The translations under genes were made by a program, and so were the position numbers. Under the pieces are notes generated by a model. That model made no database searches, was not told the DNA's origin, and saw only the letters and a list, made by a program, of their open reading frames with translations. Shown here piece by piece: positions 34,972-43,628 of a DNA stretch of 64,000 nucleotides. The stretch comes from Bradyrhizobium sp. CB3481 (GTDB lineage: Bacteria; Pseudomonadota; Alphaproteobacteria; Rhizobiales; Xanthobacteraceae). Where the stretch lies: assembly GCF_029714305.1 (NCBI RefSeq), contig NZ_CP121647.1, positions 1,756,501-1,820,500 of the forward strand, given 5' to 3'. Each line of letters begins with the position of its first letter. The first letter of the stretch is position 1.

Positions 34972-36405
34972 ATGATGAAGACGACGAAGCTCAAGGGCGT
35001 AGTGGCAGCGGCCTGCCTGACCGCTTCCCTTATGGTGGGCGGAGCAGCAGCTTCCCTGGCCGCCGAGGTGTCGTTGACGATAGCCGTGCCCGATTGGCCG
35101 CCGACACGGATCATGAAAAGGTTCTTCGATGAGCAGTACAAGCCGAAGTCCGGCAATGTCGTTAAGCTCGAGGTCGACTTCATTCCGTGGCCTGACTTCT
35201 TCACGCGGGTGAACGCTTCGCTCACCTCTGGCGAACGGAAGTACAACTTCATCGTGTCCGACTCGCAGTGGCTGGGGAGCTTCGTCGAGGGCGGCTACTT
35301 CCGGAAGGTCAACGAACTGCTCGATGCCGATCCCGAGTTCAAGAAGACATTCATGGATATCCATCCCGGTCTGCGGGATGCCTACTCGACCTATCCGCAC
35401 AAGTCTGAGAACTACTATGGTTTTCCGCAATTTCCCGACGTGCTGGTGACCTTCGCCCGCAAGGACATCATCTGCGACGAGACCGAACAGAAGAACTTCC
35501 TTGCGAAGTACAAGAAGAAGCTGCCTTGCACCGGCGAAGAGATCGACGCCATGACCTGGGACGATTTCAGGAATGTCGGCGAGTTCTTCCGACGCAGGAA
35601 GGGCGAGATGCTGGCGGGCAAACCTGCCGAAGATGATTTCTACGGCATCGCCTTCCAGGCCGGTAAGGCCTACGACTTCTCATCCATGCAGATCAATGGA
35701 TTGATCTGGCAGATGGGCGGCGACATCTGGGATGAGACCAAGGCGCCCAAAGGCCGGGCGCAGGGCGTAGTGAACTCGCCAGCAGCCGTGAAGGCGCTCG
35801 AGACGTATCTTGGCCTGCTTGAGTACATGCCTCCGGTGGCCAAGACCGGCACCATGGACATCTTCAAAACGGATGAGTTGTTCCGCGAAGGCAAGGTGGC
35901 CATGAACGTCAACTGGATCGGTCTGGGCGAAGCCGCGCTCGACCCGAAGACCTCGAGGGTATCGGACAAGCTGGTGTTCGGCATGATGCCAGGAACCGTC
36001 GGCCCCGACGGCAAGATGGTACGCTGGTCCAACATCGGCGGACAACCTTTTGTGCTGACCACCTGGACAACCGACGCCCAGATCAAGGAGGCCGCGGAAT
36101 TCGTGAAATGGTGGCTATCGCCCGCCATTCAGCATCAGTTCGCGGCGGCCGGCGGCCAATCGGCGATCAAGTCTGTATATTCGGACCCCAAGTATGTGAC
36201 TTATCGGCCTTGGAACAGGACGTGGGCTACGTCGCTGGACTGGCAGAAGGACGTTTGGCACGTGCCTCAGTTCTTCGAACTGCTGACCCAGCAGCAGGAC
36301 CAGTTCGATCGCGCGATCACCGGAAAGCAGAACGCCAAGACGACTTTGGACAACATCGCGAAGTTTCAGCAGAACCTGCTGGGCGAAGCGGGATTCATCC
36401 AATGA
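34972..36405 (+). CDS. ABC importer extracellular solute-binding protein (family 1-type)
   Basis: A 477-residue periplasmic protein with a signal peptide (TTKLKGVVAAACLTASLMVGGAAASLAAE) and a large type II binding fold. Visible: LTIAVPDWPPTRIMKRFFDEQYKPKSGN, SDSQWLGSFVEGGYFRKVNELL, and GKVAMNVNWIGLGE. The unusually large size suits polyol, disaccharide or glycoside binders. The ATG at 34972 follows GGGAGGAG. It sits between ATPase 1 and the two permeases. Confidence 0.88.
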   Translation: MMKTTKLKGVVAAACLTASLMVGGAAASLAAEVSLTIAVPDWPPTRIMKRFFDEQYKPKSGNVVKLEVDFIPWPDFFTRVNASLTSGERKYNFIVSDSQWLGSFVEGGYFRKVNELLDADPEFKKTFMDIHPGLRDAYSTYPHKSENYYGFPQFPDVLVTFARKDIICDETEQKNFLAKYKKKLPCTGEEIDAMTWDDFRNVGEFFRRRKGEMLAGKPAEDDFYGIAFQAGKAYDFSSMQINGLIWQMGGDIWDETKAPKGRAQGVVNSPAAVKALETYLGLLEYMPPVAKTGTMDIFKTDELFREGKVAMNVNWIGLGEAALDPKTSRVSDKLVFGMMPGTVGPDGKMVRWSNIGGQPFVLTTWTTDAQIKEAAEFVKWWLSPAIQHQFAAAGGQSAIKSVYSDPKYVTYRPWNRTWATSLDWQKDVWHVPQFFELLTQQQDQFDRAITGKQNAKTTLDNIAKFQQNLLGEAGFIQ

Positions 36406-36505
36406 CGTGATGCCGGCCTCGGCCGGGTGCGAGCGTGCCGTTCCGGCCCAGCGCATCCGGTCGACCCACGCCCAACTCAGCCAGCGGATCGCCGTCGAGA
36501 GTCCT

Positions 36506-37582
36506 ATGTCAGTAGTACAGCCCATGTCAGTTCCGAGCCTCCGGGCGCCGCCGGCGTTGTTCGAGATCTCTGCCGATAACTGGCGACTGGCCATCGTTGT
36601 AGGCATCGTGGTCTCCAGTGCCGCCATGGCGGCGCTGCCGTCAGCCGTTGCATTCTGGGTTGTTGGCGCCATGGCGGCACTGGTGGCCGTTGCCTGCGTG
36701 GTCAACGCCTATCGTCGGCGGTACTACGGCGGGCTGCTGGTGGCGCCTGCCATTGCAGTGCTGTTCGCGATGAACATCTTTCCGCTGCTGTGGTCGTTGG
36801 GGCTTTCGTTCTTTGCCTACCAGTCGAACCGGCAGTCGATCGTGTTCGTCGGGCTCAACAACTACATCAAGGTGCTCACCAATGATATCGCCGCGGCGGA
36901 TAACTGGCACGCCCTCGTCAACACCGCGATGTTCGTCGTGCTCACGGTGTCGGCCCAGATGATTGTCGGTTTCCTGCTGGCGATGCTTTTTGCCAAGCAG
37001 TTTCCGCTGCGCAAGTATCTTCTGATCCTCGTGCTGACGCCCATGATGCTGTCGGTCGTCGCGTCGGGCGTGTTCTTCACCTACTACTATGATCCGACCT
37101 TCGGCATCCTCAGCTATGTGATCAACCGCCTCGCGGACGGCCAGTTCATCCTGATGGACAGCAAGGCGGGCGCAGTGGCAGGCATCGTCTTTGCCGATGC
37201 CTGGATGTGGTCGCCGTTTGTCATGCTTCTGGTCCTGGCGGGGCTCGTGTCTGTGCCGAAATATTTGTACGAGGCGGCCGCGATCGATCGTGTCTCCGCC
37301 TGGCGCCGCTTTTGGACAATCACCTTTCCCTATATCCGCGGGCTGCTGATGCTGGCCCTCCTCTTCCGCACGATCGAGGCGTTCAAGCTGGCCGACCTGG
37401 TGATCCTGCTCACCAAAGGCGGCAACGACACGATGACGATCTCCTATCACCTGATCCGTATCGCCAACGAGCAGAACAAGACCAGCGAGGGCGCAGCAAT
37501 CTCCTACATCATGCTCTTCATGGTGATCGTTCTCACCAACCTTTATCTCTATTTGGCCAATCGCAGGAATCGGGAGGCCTGA
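36506..37582 (+). CDS. sugar/polyol-type ABC importer permease 1 (MalF/UgpA class)
   Basis: 358 residues with about eight hydrophobic segments: two extra N-terminal helices (RLAIVVGIVVSSAAMAALPSAVAFWVVGAMAALVAVACVV) then the six-helix core. The coupling loop reads LYEAAAIDRVSAWRRFWTITFPYIRGL (EAA motif EAAAIDRVSAWRRFW). The ATG at 36506 is chosen; upstream frame (to 36407) is proline/arginine-rich and unlikely to be translated. It heterodimerises with permease 2. Confidence 0.87.
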   Translation: MSVVQPMSVPSLRAPPALFEISADNWRLAIVVGIVVSSAAMAALPSAVAFWVVGAMAALVAVACVVNAYRRRYYGGLLVAPAIAVLFAMNIFPLLWSLGLSFFAYQSNRQSIVFVGLNNYIKVLTNDIAAADNWHALVNTAMFVVLTVSAQMIVGFLLAMLFAKQFPLRKYLLILVLTPMMLSVVASGVFFTYYYDPTFGILSYVINRLADGQFILMDSKAGAVAGIVFADAWMWSPFVMLLVLAGLVSVPKYLYEAAAIDRVSAWRRFWTITFPYIRGLLMLALLFRTIEAFKLADLVILLTKGGNDTMTISYHLIRIANEQNKTSEGAAISYIMLFMVIVLTNLYLYLANRRNREA

Positions 37583-37584
37583 CC

Positions 37585-38529
37585 ATGGCAGCGGACACAT
37601 CCATCTGGCTGCGTATCGGTTTTCGCCGGAGCTGCGGTGTCGCGGAGGCCGGCTGGGGACGCACCCTGGTCGCGGCGGGTATCAGCCTCATCTACTTCCT
37701 CCCGGTGCTGTTCATCATCTTCACCGCCATCAAGCCGCAGGAGCTGGCGCTGTCGGTGCCGCCGACGCTGTCGCCGACCTCGCTGTTCGGTCTCATCCCG
37801 GACCAGTTCGTCTTCACGCCGACGTTGGAGAATTTCAATTCGGTCTTCTCGCGCGTGATGACGGCGGGCGGGCAGCCGGAAGCGACTGGCTTCGACCGCT
37901 TTTTCTTCAACTCGATCGTGATTGCGTCGACCTCGGTGCTGCTTGCCCTCATCCTGGGTACGCTGGCCGCCTACGGCTTCTCACGCTACCCGCTCAAAGG
38001 CAACGACACCTACCTGTTCATCATCCTGACGACCCGGATGCTGCCAGCGATCGTCGTGATCATTCCAGTGATCCTGATGTTCCGCGCCACGGGTCTTTCG
38101 GGGTCTCATCTCGGCATCATCCTGCTCTACACCGCGTTCAATTTGGCCTTCACGATCTGGATGATGAAGAGCTTCTTCGACGAACTTTCGACCGACGTCG
38201 AGGACGCCGCTCGCATAGACGGCTCGTCCGAGGTCAAGGTCTTCTGGAAGATCTGCCTGCCGCAGACCGTCGCCGGACTTGCCGCGACGTTCGTGTTTGG
38301 CCTGATCCTGACCTGGAACGAGTTCCTGTTCGCTCTTCTATTGACCGGTCCCGATACGCGCACGGTCCCCGTGGCGATGAACCAGGCTGTCTCTTCCGGC
38401 GGCCGCGGCACCGACTGGACGCTGCTGGCCGCGATCGAGACGCTGTTCCTGATCCCCGTCTTCCTCGTCACGTTCTTCCTGCAGGAGCATCTGTTGCGGG
38501 GGGTCACCTTTGGTACGGTTCGGAAATAG
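37585..38529 (+). CDS. sugar/polyol-type ABC importer permease 2 (MalG/UgpE class)
   Basis: 314 residues, six membrane helices. The first is LVAAGISLIYFLPVLFIIFTAIKPQELAL. The coupling loop is VEDAARIDGSSEVKVFWKICLPQTVAGL, a standard EAA motif. A ~50-residue periplasmic loop after TM1 is longer than in MalG. The ATG at 37585 follows CGGGAGG, 2 bases after permease 1. Confidence 0.88.
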   Translation: MAADTSIWLRIGFRRSCGVAEAGWGRTLVAAGISLIYFLPVLFIIFTAIKPQELALSVPPTLSPTSLFGLIPDQFVFTPTLENFNSVFSRVMTAGGQPEATGFDRFFFNSIVIASTSVLLALILGTLAAYGFSRYPLKGNDTYLFIILTTRMLPAIVVIIPVILMFRATGLSGSHLGIILLYTAFNLAFTIWMMKSFFDELSTDVEDAARIDGSSEVKVFWKICLPQTVAGLAATFVFGLILTWNEFLFALLLTGPDTRTVPVAMNQAVSSGGRGTDWTLLAAIETLFLIPVFLVTFFLQEHLLRGVTFGTVRK

Positions 38530-38531
38530 CC

Positions 38532-39620
38532 ATGTCGACCATCGAAATCCGCAGGATCACCAAGACATTCGACTCATTCGTCGCGGTCCAGGACGCCGAT
38601 CTGTCGGTGGCGGCGGGCGAAGTCGTCTGCCTCCTCGGCCCGTCGGGCTGCGGCAAGACGACGACCCTGCGCATGATCGCCGGACTCGAGCGGGCGACGG
38701 CGGGCGACATTGTGGTCGCTGGGCGGCGCATGAACGATCTGCCGCCGGAGAAGCGCAACATCGCCATGGTCTTCCAGTTCTATGCGCTATATCCGGCGCT
38801 GACCGTCGGCGCGAACATCGCAATGCCGCTGCACCGCGAAGGCATGGGCGCGGCGGAACTCGCCGCCCGCGTCGCCAAGGTGGCCGACATTCTGCATCTG
38901 GGCGAAGTTCTGGACCGGATGCCGGGACAGATCTCCGAGGGCGAGAAGCAACGTGTTGCCGTGGCGCGCGCTATCGTGCGCGATCCCAACTGCTTCCTGT
39001 TCGACGAGCCGCTTTCGCGGCTGGACGTGGAACTGCGCCACACCATGCGCGGCCAAATCAAGGCTGTGCTGGCCGACCTGTCCAAGGCTACGGTCATCGT
39101 CACGCACGACCAGCTCGAGGCCTTGTCCATGGCGGATCGCATCGCGATCATGCGCGAGGGCCGGATCGAGCAGGTGGGAAGCCCTCACGAGGTGTTCGCC
39201 AGGCCTGCCAACGTCTTCGTCGCGAGCTTCATCGGCACGCCGCAGATGAACCTGATCGAGGCAGAATTCAAGGGCTACAGCGGCGGCAAGGCGACCGTCA
39301 GCTTCGACCGCCAGGACGTCAATCTCCCAGCGGATCCGGCGGTCGCGGCTCTGGCGCCGGGGAGGCTCACCGTCGGCGTGCGCCCGCGCGCCTTCACCTT
39401 GGCGCCCGAGGACACCGCCGACACGATCGACGCTGTGACCGAGCTCATCGAGCCGATGGGCGCCGAGACGCTGATCCATGCACGGACCAAGGTCGGCGGC
39501 GACATCCGGGTGGTCGTCCCGCGCGACAAGAAGGTGAAGCTCGGCGAACTGCTTCACCTGGTTCCGGACCCCATGCAGACCCACATCTTCGCCGCGGACG
39601 GCAAGGCGGTGCGCGCATGA
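38532..39620 (+). CDS. sugar/polyol-type ABC importer ATPase 2 (signature-motif degenerate)
   Basis: A 362-residue MalK/UgpC-like ATPase. Walker A GPSGCGKT (36-43), Q-loop FQFYALYP, Walker B CFLFDEP (Asp158) and the H-loop His192 (VTHDQ) are intact. The signature LSGGQ is replaced by ISEGE (134-138), so it lacks the second Gly and the usual polar end. This complements ATPase 1, which has LSGGE but no H-loop His. The C-terminal TOBE domain is present. Start is 2 bases after permease 2; its stop overlaps the next gene (ATGA). Confidence 0.9.
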   Translation: MSTIEIRRITKTFDSFVAVQDADLSVAAGEVVCLLGPSGCGKTTTLRMIAGLERATAGDIVVAGRRMNDLPPEKRNIAMVFQFYALYPALTVGANIAMPLHREGMGAAELAARVAKVADILHLGEVLDRMPGQISEGEKQRVAVARAIVRDPNCFLFDEPLSRLDVELRHTMRGQIKAVLADLSKATVIVTHDQLEALSMADRIAIMREGRIEQVGSPHEVFARPANVFVASFIGTPQMNLIEAEFKGYSGGKATVSFDRQDVNLPADPAVAALAPGRLTVGVRPRAFTLAPEDTADTIDAVTELIEPMGAETLIHARTKVGGDIRVVVPRDKKVKLGELLHLVPDPMQTHIFAADGKAVRA

Positions 39621-40117
39621 GCAGACACCACCAGGGCAACGGCGGGCTGTCACACGCGTCCGCGCGCAGGTTGGAATACGCGGTCATCGGGCTCGGCGTA
39701 GCGGCACTCCTGCTGATCTTCCAGCCATTTGATATCTCGCTGTTCACGGCGGGCGGCGTGATGGTCGTCGTGGCGGCGCTCGCGAACAACCTGCTGCCGC
39801 TCGCGCAGCCTGGCATGCCGAAGCGGTCCGTGGTGAAAGCCGCGATGATCATCGCGATGACGTTTTGTGCCGTCCTGCTGGTCTCCATCCTCGCGGCGTA
39901 TTTGTACGGTCTGCTTTTCCTGAACCCGCCGGATCCCACTACGCTCGCCGGCAGAGCCCAACTGAACGCCAAGCCATGGTACCTGCACGGCTTCACCTGG
40001 ACTGTGGCGACCATCGCCTGTGCCCTGGCGGCTGCGCTGGCGCTGCATAGCCGCTGGAGTGCAAGAAGCAGTGACCGATCCGGCGAGTACCGTCGAACAA
40101 CTTCTTTAGGGGAGTGA
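39617..40117 (+). CDS. small membrane protein encoded in the ABC importer operon
   Basis: A 166-residue protein with four predicted helices: EYAVIGLGVAALLLIFQPF, FTAGGVMVVVAALANNLLPL, AMIIAMTFCAVLLVSILAAYLYGLLFL and WTVATIACALAAALAL. I do not recognise a named family. The ATG at 39617 overlaps the stop of ATPase 2 by 4 bases (translational coupling). It could be an accessory subunit, comparable in position to the small membrane protein of the rhizobial glycerol importer (recalled, not checked). The minus-strand shadows here are rejected. Confidence 0.75.
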   Translation: MSRHHQGNGGLSHASARRLEYAVIGLGVAALLLIFQPFDISLFTAGGVMVVVAALANNLLPLAQPGMPKRSVVKAAMIIAMTFCAVLLVSILAAYLYGLLFLNPPDPTTLAGRAQLNAKPWYLHGFTWTVATIACALAAALALHSRWSARSSDRSGEYRRTTSLGE

Positions 40118-40121
40118 AAAC

Positions 40122-40886
40122 ATGAGCCATCCTGTCCAAACCGTTGCCGTCCACCGGATGCAGCAGCTGATGTCTGCATCTCCGGTCCCTTCGATCTCCA
40201 CCGAGCTGTTGGTCACGGCCGACGGCGAGCTGAACCGGGAGCTCAACAGCTTCCTGTTCGATCCGCCGTCCGACCCGAACCTGCTCGCGGGTAAGCGGAT
40301 CGCCATCTGCTGCACGAACGGCGTGGAGGAGGTGGAAATCCTCGGCGCGCATCGCTGGCTGACGGAACATGGCGCCACGGTCCATGTCGTCTCGCCGCGC
40401 ATCGGCGAATTCCATCCGACGCTCGGGCTGCGCTTTCCGCCACAATGCGCAACCCATGTCCTTGCCATTCGCCTGATGGAAAATGCCGGTTGGCTCAAGA
40501 TCGACCGCTACACCGACGAAGCGACCGTGGCGGACTACGACGCCGTCCTGCTGCCCGGGGGCTGCTGGAATCCCGACGCGCTGCGCATGGACCAGCATGC
40601 CCTGGCGTTCGTGCGGGCGATGTACGAGTCTGGCAAGCCGACGACTGCCATCTGTCATGGTCAATGGGTGATGGTCAGCGCCAGGATACTGAAGGGCAAG
40701 CGCGCCACCGCGGTGTGGAACATCCAGATCGACCTCGAGAATGCAGGCGCCGTCGTTCTCGACGAACCCTGCGTGGTCGATGGCAATCTGATCACGGCTC
40801 GCTTCCCCTATGACCTGCCTCGACTGGTTCAGGCCATGGTGCAGCAGCTGCTGGCCAGAACGGAAAGGGCGTCCGCCGCGGAGTGA
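40122..40886 (+). CDS. DJ-1/PfpI family protein
   Basis: 254 residues. The DJ-1/PfpI domain (~55-250) has RIAICCTNGVEEVEILGAHRWLTEHGATVHVVSP (acidic residue that activates the Cys) and the nucleophile elbow TTAICHGQWVM (Cys). It also contains YDAVLLPGGCWNPD and WNIQIDLENAGAVVLDEPCVVDGNLITAR. The family includes glyoxalase III/deglycase, protease-like and amidase enzymes. The N-terminal ~55 residues are an extra segment without clear match. It lies directly downstream of the importer operon, so it probably acts on the imported compound or protects from a reactive aldehyde formed in the pathway. Confidence 0.85.
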   Translation: MSHPVQTVAVHRMQQLMSASPVPSISTELLVTADGELNRELNSFLFDPPSDPNLLAGKRIAICCTNGVEEVEILGAHRWLTEHGATVHVVSPRIGEFHPTLGLRFPPQCATHVLAIRLMENAGWLKIDRYTDEATVADYDAVLLPGGCWNPDALRMDQHALAFVRAMYESGKPTTAICHGQWVMVSARILKGKRATAVWNIQIDLENAGAVVLDEPCVVDGNLITARFPYDLPRLVQAMVQQLLARTERASAAE

Positions 40887-40960
40887 GCGCTGCGGCGGAT
40901 CTCAACCTGAAGCATCCGGGCCGGCGGTTCGTCGGCCCGCGGAGGGAACATGGAGTCGTC

Positions 40961-42019
40961 ATGAAGACCATCAAAGGCCCAGCCATTTTTCTCGCCCAGT
41001 TCGTCGGCGATTCGGCGCCGTTTAACAGCTTGCGCGCGATGGCCGGATGGGCGGGCGAGCTTGGTTACAAAGGCGTGCAGATCCCCACCTGGGACGACCG
41101 CCTGTTCGATCTCGAGCGCGCGGCGGCGAGCAAGACCTACTGCGACGAGGTGAGGGGCACGCTCGCCGAATTCGGCCTCGTGCCGAGCGAGCTCTCGACG
41201 CATCTGCAGGGACAGCTCGTCGCGGTGCATCCCGCCTACGACATTGGCTTCGACGGCTTCGCTCCCGAGCGTGTGCGCGGCAATCCGGCCGCGCGCCAGG
41301 CCTGGGCCGTCGACCAGGTGAAGAAAGCGGCACGCGCCTCGAGGAATCTGGGACTCGCCGCCCACGTTACCTTCTCAGGCGCCCTCGCTTGGCCCTACAT
41401 CTACCCCTGGCCGCCACGCGCGCCCGGCTTGATCGAGACGGCGTTCGACGAGCTGGCCCAGCGCTGGACGCCGATCCTCAACGCTTTCGACGAGGCTGGC
41501 ATTGACCTGTGCTACGAGATCCACCCGGGCGAGGATCTTCACGATGGTGTGACGTTCGAGATGTTCCTCGATCGTGTCGGCGGGCATCAGCGTTGCAATA
41601 TCCTCTACGATCCCAGCCATCTCCTGCTGCAGCAGCTCGACTATCTCGGCTTCATCGACGCCTATCATCCGCGCATCCGCATGTTTCACGTCAAGGACGC
41701 GGAGTTCAATCCGACGGCCAAACAGGGAGTCTATGGCGGATATCAATCCTGGGCGCAGCGCGCCGGCCGCTTCCGCTCGCCCGGCGATGGGCAGGTTGAT
41801 TTCAAGGCAGTCTTCTCGAAACTCACGCAATACAACTTTCCGGGCTGGGCCGTGCTCGAATGGGAGTGCTGCCTCAAGAGTCCCGATCAGGGCGCCCGCG
41901 AAGGCGCCGAGTTCATCAAGCGTCACATTATCGAGGTCACCGACAAGGCATTCGACGACTTCGCCGGCGGCGGCGGCGACGATCTCGGCAACCGCCGCAT
42001 GCTCGGGCTCGTCCGATGA
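40961..42019 (+). CDS. sugar phosphate isomerase/epimerase-like TIM-barrel protein
   Basis: A 352-residue xylose-isomerase-like TIM barrel. Candidate metal ligands lie in CYEIHPGEDL (Glu), NILYDPSHLLLQ (Asp/His), MFHVKDAEF (His/Asp) and AVLEWECC (Glu). The ATG at 40961 follows GGAG by 5 bases; an in-frame GTG at 40883 overlapping the previous stop is the alternative. Such proteins often pair with Gfo/Idh/MocA dehydrogenases in keto-sugar and inositol-type pathways (for example YcjR/YcjS, IolE/IolG), and here the next gene is exactly that. Substrate unknown. Confidence 0.87.
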   Translation: MKTIKGPAIFLAQFVGDSAPFNSLRAMAGWAGELGYKGVQIPTWDDRLFDLERAAASKTYCDEVRGTLAEFGLVPSELSTHLQGQLVAVHPAYDIGFDGFAPERVRGNPAARQAWAVDQVKKAARASRNLGLAAHVTFSGALAWPYIYPWPPRAPGLIETAFDELAQRWTPILNAFDEAGIDLCYEIHPGEDLHDGVTFEMFLDRVGGHQRCNILYDPSHLLLQQLDYLGFIDAYHPRIRMFHVKDAEFNPTAKQGVYGGYQSWAQRAGRFRSPGDGQVDFKAVFSKLTQYNFPGWAVLEWECCLKSPDQGAREGAEFIKRHIIEVTDKAFDDFAGGGGDDLGNRRMLGLVR

Positions 42020-43203
42020 CCATCGAGGCAGCCAATGCGGTCGGAGCGCGCGAGCCGCGCCTCAAGCTCGGCATGGTCGGCGGCGGCCGCGGTGCCTTCA
42101 TCGGCGCCGTGCACCGCATCGCCGCGCGCCTCGATGATCAATATGAGCTGGTGGCCGGCGCGCTCGCCTCGGAGGCGGAGCGCGCCATCGCCAGCGCCGC
42201 CGATCTTGGCCTGTCACCGCGACGCGCGTATACGGATTTCCGCACCATGGCGCGCGCCGAAGCCGAGCGCCAGGACGGCATCGAGGTGGTGGCGATCGTC
42301 ACGCCCAATCACCTCCATCATCCGATCGCCCGCGCGTTCCTGGAGGCTGGCATCCATGTGATCTGCGACAAGCCGATCAGCCGCACCGTCGAGGAGGCCG
42401 AGGATCTCGTCCGCGCGGTGGCCGAGAGCGGCAAGGTTTTTGTGCTGACGCACAACTACACCGGCTATCCCATGATCCGCCATGCGCGCGAGATGATCGC
42501 CGCCGGCGAACTCGGCCGCATCCGCGTGGTGCAGGCCGAGTATCCGCAGGAATGGCTGACCACGCCTCTCGAACGCATGGGCCAGAAGCAGGCGGAATGG
42601 CGCACGGATCCCGGGCGCAGCGGCGCCGGCGGCTGCCTTGGCGATATCGGCACGCACGCCTTCAATCTCGCGGAGTTCGTCGTGGGCTTGCGCGTCGAAC
42701 AGGTTGCGGCCGAGCTCACCACGTTCGTCGAGGGTCGCCGCCTCGACGACAACGTGCAGATGATGCTGCGCTTCGACAACGGTGCCCGCGGCGCCCTGTG
42801 GTCAAGTCAGGTGGCGCCCGGCCATGAGAACGGGCTGCAGCTGCGCATCTATGGTGAGAAGGGCGGACTGTATTGGCATCAGGAACGTCCCGGCGATCTA
42901 CGCTTCACACCTTATGGCAAGCCGCCGCAAACCCTCACCCGTGGTGGTCCGGCGGCGGGGTTCGCCGCGGCGCACGCCACGCGCATTCCCGCCGGCCACC
43001 CCGAAGGCTATCTCGAGGGCTTCGCGCAGCTTTACGCCGATACGGCGGCGCTGATCCGCGCCCGCGAGGCCGGCCGCGCGCCGGATGCCTCGGCAGCGCT
43101 GCTGCCGACCGCCGAGGATGGGCTGCGCGCCATGCGCTTCATTTCCGCGGTGATCGAGTCGAGCCGTAATGATAGCGCCTGGACAGCCCTTCCAGCTCGC
43201 TGA
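42016..43203 (+). CDS. Gfo/Idh/MocA-family oxidoreductase (module A)
   Basis: A 395-residue NAD(P)-dependent dehydrogenase. The Rossmann motif is LGMVGGGRGAFIGAVH; next come IVTPNHLHHPIARAFLEAGIHVICDKPISRTVEEA (catalytic Lys in CDKP) and GGCLGDIGTHAFNLAEF (Asp/His of the active site). It overlaps the TIM-barrel gene by 4 bases (ATGA) and ends the module A operon. It likely oxidises a ring hydroxyl of a sugar, glycoside or cyclitol, making the keto substrate for the TIM-barrel enzyme. Confidence 0.9.
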   Translation: MTIEAANAVGAREPRLKLGMVGGGRGAFIGAVHRIAARLDDQYELVAGALASEAERAIASAADLGLSPRRAYTDFRTMARAEAERQDGIEVVAIVTPNHLHHPIARAFLEAGIHVICDKPISRTVEEAEDLVRAVAESGKVFVLTHNYTGYPMIRHAREMIAAGELGRIRVVQAEYPQEWLTTPLERMGQKQAEWRTDPGRSGAGGCLGDIGTHAFNLAEFVVGLRVEQVAAELTTFVEGRRLDDNVQMMLRFDNGARGALWSSQVAPGHENGLQLRIYGEKGGLYWHQERPGDLRFTPYGKPPQTLTRGGPAAGFAAAHATRIPAGHPEGYLEGFAQLYADTAALIRAREAGRAPDASAALLPTAEDGLRAMRFISAVIESSRNDSAWTALPAR

Positions 43204-43628
43204 TCGGGGGTAGTACGACCCGGGACTTGGACCTGCTCTGTGCCGTTTCGGCGCGCAGTAGAATTCCGCCCAAGAGGCGGCGTTTGGCGGGTTAGCAATG
43301 CGCTGCTGGGCCGGTTAGCTGCCCGTCGATACGAAAACAGCGCTTCCGAGATAGTGGGATTCGCGATGTAGCGACCCCCGCTACCACGGACCACGATTTC
43401 AAACGCCGAGCTACGATCGTCCACGATTTAGCACTCCAGATGGTAGCCCACTGAACATTCTCTGAATTAGTCGGCTGCAAAGGTGGTGGGAGCTGCCTTG
43501 CCCTCTGCGAGGAACCCCGGCGCTAACGACCCGGACACATGACATCGGTAGCTTTTTCGCGCAAAGCGGACGTTTGGCTTCGGTCGTATGGCAAGGAGGG
43601 TCGAAAGCCGACCTCAGCAAGCGCTCCA
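43204..43628. other. gene-free segment between modules A and B
   Basis: 425 bp without a supported gene. Its right part (from about 43410) is the source-like copy of the diverged sequence at 29310-29473 near the tRNA. A few short minus-strand frames (for example 43523-43726) run on from the LysR end and show no family resemblance. No clear terminator is seen for either neighbour. Confidence 0.45.
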
